DNA of 6,962 bases from an uncultured Eubacteriales bacterium (GTDB taxonomy: Bacteria; Bacillota; Clostridia; Oscillospirales; Butyricicoccaceae), in the NCBI GenBank assembly GCA_934630445.1, contig CAKTWY010000134.1, positions 1 to 6,962 of the forward strand. The letters run 5' to 3'. A model generated the notes under the pieces. The model saw only the letters and a list, made by a program, of their open reading frames with translations, did not search any database and was not told the DNA's origin. A program made the translations under genes and the position numbers. Shown here piece after piece: positions 6,266-6,962 of this stretch (positions within the stretch are counted from its first letter, which is position 1; each line of letters starts with the position of its first letter).

Positions 6266-6946
6266 ATGAAAAGAATGGAAGGTAAGGTCGTCCTCATCAC
6301 CGGCGGCGCGCGCGGCATCGGCTACGGCATCGCAAAGGCTTTTGCCGAGGAGGGCGCAAACATTGTCATCACCGGCCGCACGGCGTCGACGCTCAATGAA
6401 GCGCGCGAAAATCTGGAGGCCGACTACGGCATTGAGGCGCTTTTCGTCGTGGCGGACGGCGGCGACGAGGCTGCTGTGAAAAACGTGGTGCAGAAGGCTG
6501 TGGGCCGTTTCGGCAAGATCGACTGCCTGGTCAACAACGCGCAGGTGTCCAAGTCGGGCACGATGCTCGTCGATCACTCGAAGGAAGATTTTGACCTGGC
6601 TATTTACTCCGGCCTTTATGCGACGTTCTTCTATATGCGCGAGTGCTTCCCGTATCTGAAGGAAACGCACGGCAGCGTCATCAACTTTGCCTCCGGCGCG
6701 GGCCTTTTCGGCAAGCTCGGCCAGTCTTCCTACGCTGCGGCGAAGGAAGGCATCCGCGGCATGTCACGCGTTGCGGCGGCTGAGTGGGGCGAGTTCGGCA
6801 TCAATGTCAACGTGGTGTGCCCGCTGGCGATGACGCCGGGCCTTGAAAAGTGGAAAGACGAGTATCCCAAACTCTACGAGCAGACGATCCAGTCCATTCC
6901 GTTAAAGCGCTTTGCCGACCCGGAAAAGGACATCGGCCGCGTGTGA
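6266..6946 (+). CDS. SDR-family NAD(P)-dependent oxidoreductase, interrupted by TGA
   Basis: This encodes a cytosolic short-chain dehydrogenase/reductase with a Rossmann fold, which interconverts an alcohol and a carbonyl using NAD(P). The visible part is 226 residues. The cofactor motif TGGARGIG is at 12-19, GRT (37-39) ends the second strand, NNAQ (90-93) replaces the usual NNAG, and the catalytic residues are Ser143 (in INFASGAG), Tyr156 and Lys160 (YAAAK). Gly116 stands where the classical catalytic Asn is expected; I recall NNAQ plus Gly together in one SDR subgroup, so this may be lineage-specific rather than inactivating. The frame ends at TGA (6944-6946) after DIGRV, whereas SDRs normally continue for about 25-30 residues (FLASD...TGQ...DGG). 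The next five codons in the same frame read VFLAS. The gene is therefore either broken by a nonsense change, affected by a sequence error, or read through. The substrate is unknown. It is transcribed divergently from the transporter operon. Confidence 0.85.
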   Translation: MKRMEGKVVLITGGARGIGYGIAKAFAEEGANIVITGRTASTLNEARENLEADYGIEALFVVADGGDEAAVKNVVQKAVGRFGKIDCLVNNAQVSKSGTMLVDHSKEDFDLAIYSGLYATFFYMRECFPYLKETHGSVINFASGAGLFGKLGQSSYAAAKEGIRGMSRVAAAEWGEFGINVNVVCPLAMTPGLEKWKDEYPKLYEQTIQSIPLKRFADPEKDIGRV

Positions 6947-6962
6947 GTCTTCCTGGCCTCCG
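6944..6962 (+). other. In-frame TGA followed by continuing SDR frame
   Basis: TGA at 6944-6946 interrupts the SDR frame. After it the same frame reads GTC TTC CTG GCC TCC (V F L A S), which is the conserved SDR block that normally follows DIGRV plus one residue. The expected residue at the TGA position is a small or hydrophobic one (Val, Ala or Cys); TGC or TGT to TGA is one base change. The window ends here, so the remaining C-terminus cannot be seen. Confidence 0.75.

Overview
The window looks like chromosomal DNA from a GC-rich, single-membrane member of the Bacillota, most likely a Clostridia/Oscillospirales-type gut bacterium. The reasons are an SLH-domain surface protein with a classic signal peptide, a MacB/YknXYZ-type ABC transporter whose adaptor has only short helical segments, strong AGGAGG-like ribosome binding sites, TTG start use, and dispersed TGTCATyCTGAG-type repeats of a kind I recall from such genomes. 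The taxon is an inference; no rRNA or marker gene is present.

Layout. Positions 1-407 hold no convincing gene. They are a mosaic of dispersed repeats: a perfect 77-bp direct repeat (1-77 and 254-330), an inverted relative at 102-120, short degenerate copies at 335-368, and three GC-rich stem-loops between the two long copies. Positions 408-6006 hold four genes on the minus strand, read from right to left: a membrane-anchored HlyD/MacA-type adaptor (6006 to 4267), an ABC ATPase (4270 to 3569), a MacB/FtsX-type permease (3565 to 2390) and an SLH-domain surface protein (2261 to 408). Positions 6007-6265 are a divergent intergenic region. From 6266 a short-chain dehydrogenase/reductase (SDR) gene runs rightward to the window edge.

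How the genes work together. The adaptor stop and ATPase start overlap as ATGA, and the permease starts three bases after the ATPase stop, so these three are almost certainly one translationally coupled operon encoding an efflux or export ABC transporter. The SLH gene follows on the same strand after 128 nt containing a 10-bp-stem hairpin. It may be co-transcribed or have its own promoter, and its product is probably exported and bound to the cell wall. The SDR gene is transcribed away from the operon and has no evident functional link to it.

Most notable points: (1) the SDR reading frame hits an in-frame TGA at 6944-6946, after which the same frame continues with the expected family sequence (VFLAS); (2) the adaptor core is duplicated in tandem, with a gapless 190-residue offset over its lipoyl/helical part; (3) the perfect 77-bp repeat pair. 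I see no CRISPR array, transposase, tRNA, rRNA or phage gene, and nothing that amounts to a clearly new system. The nearest candidate is the pairing of a double-core adaptor ABC exporter with an SLH protein.
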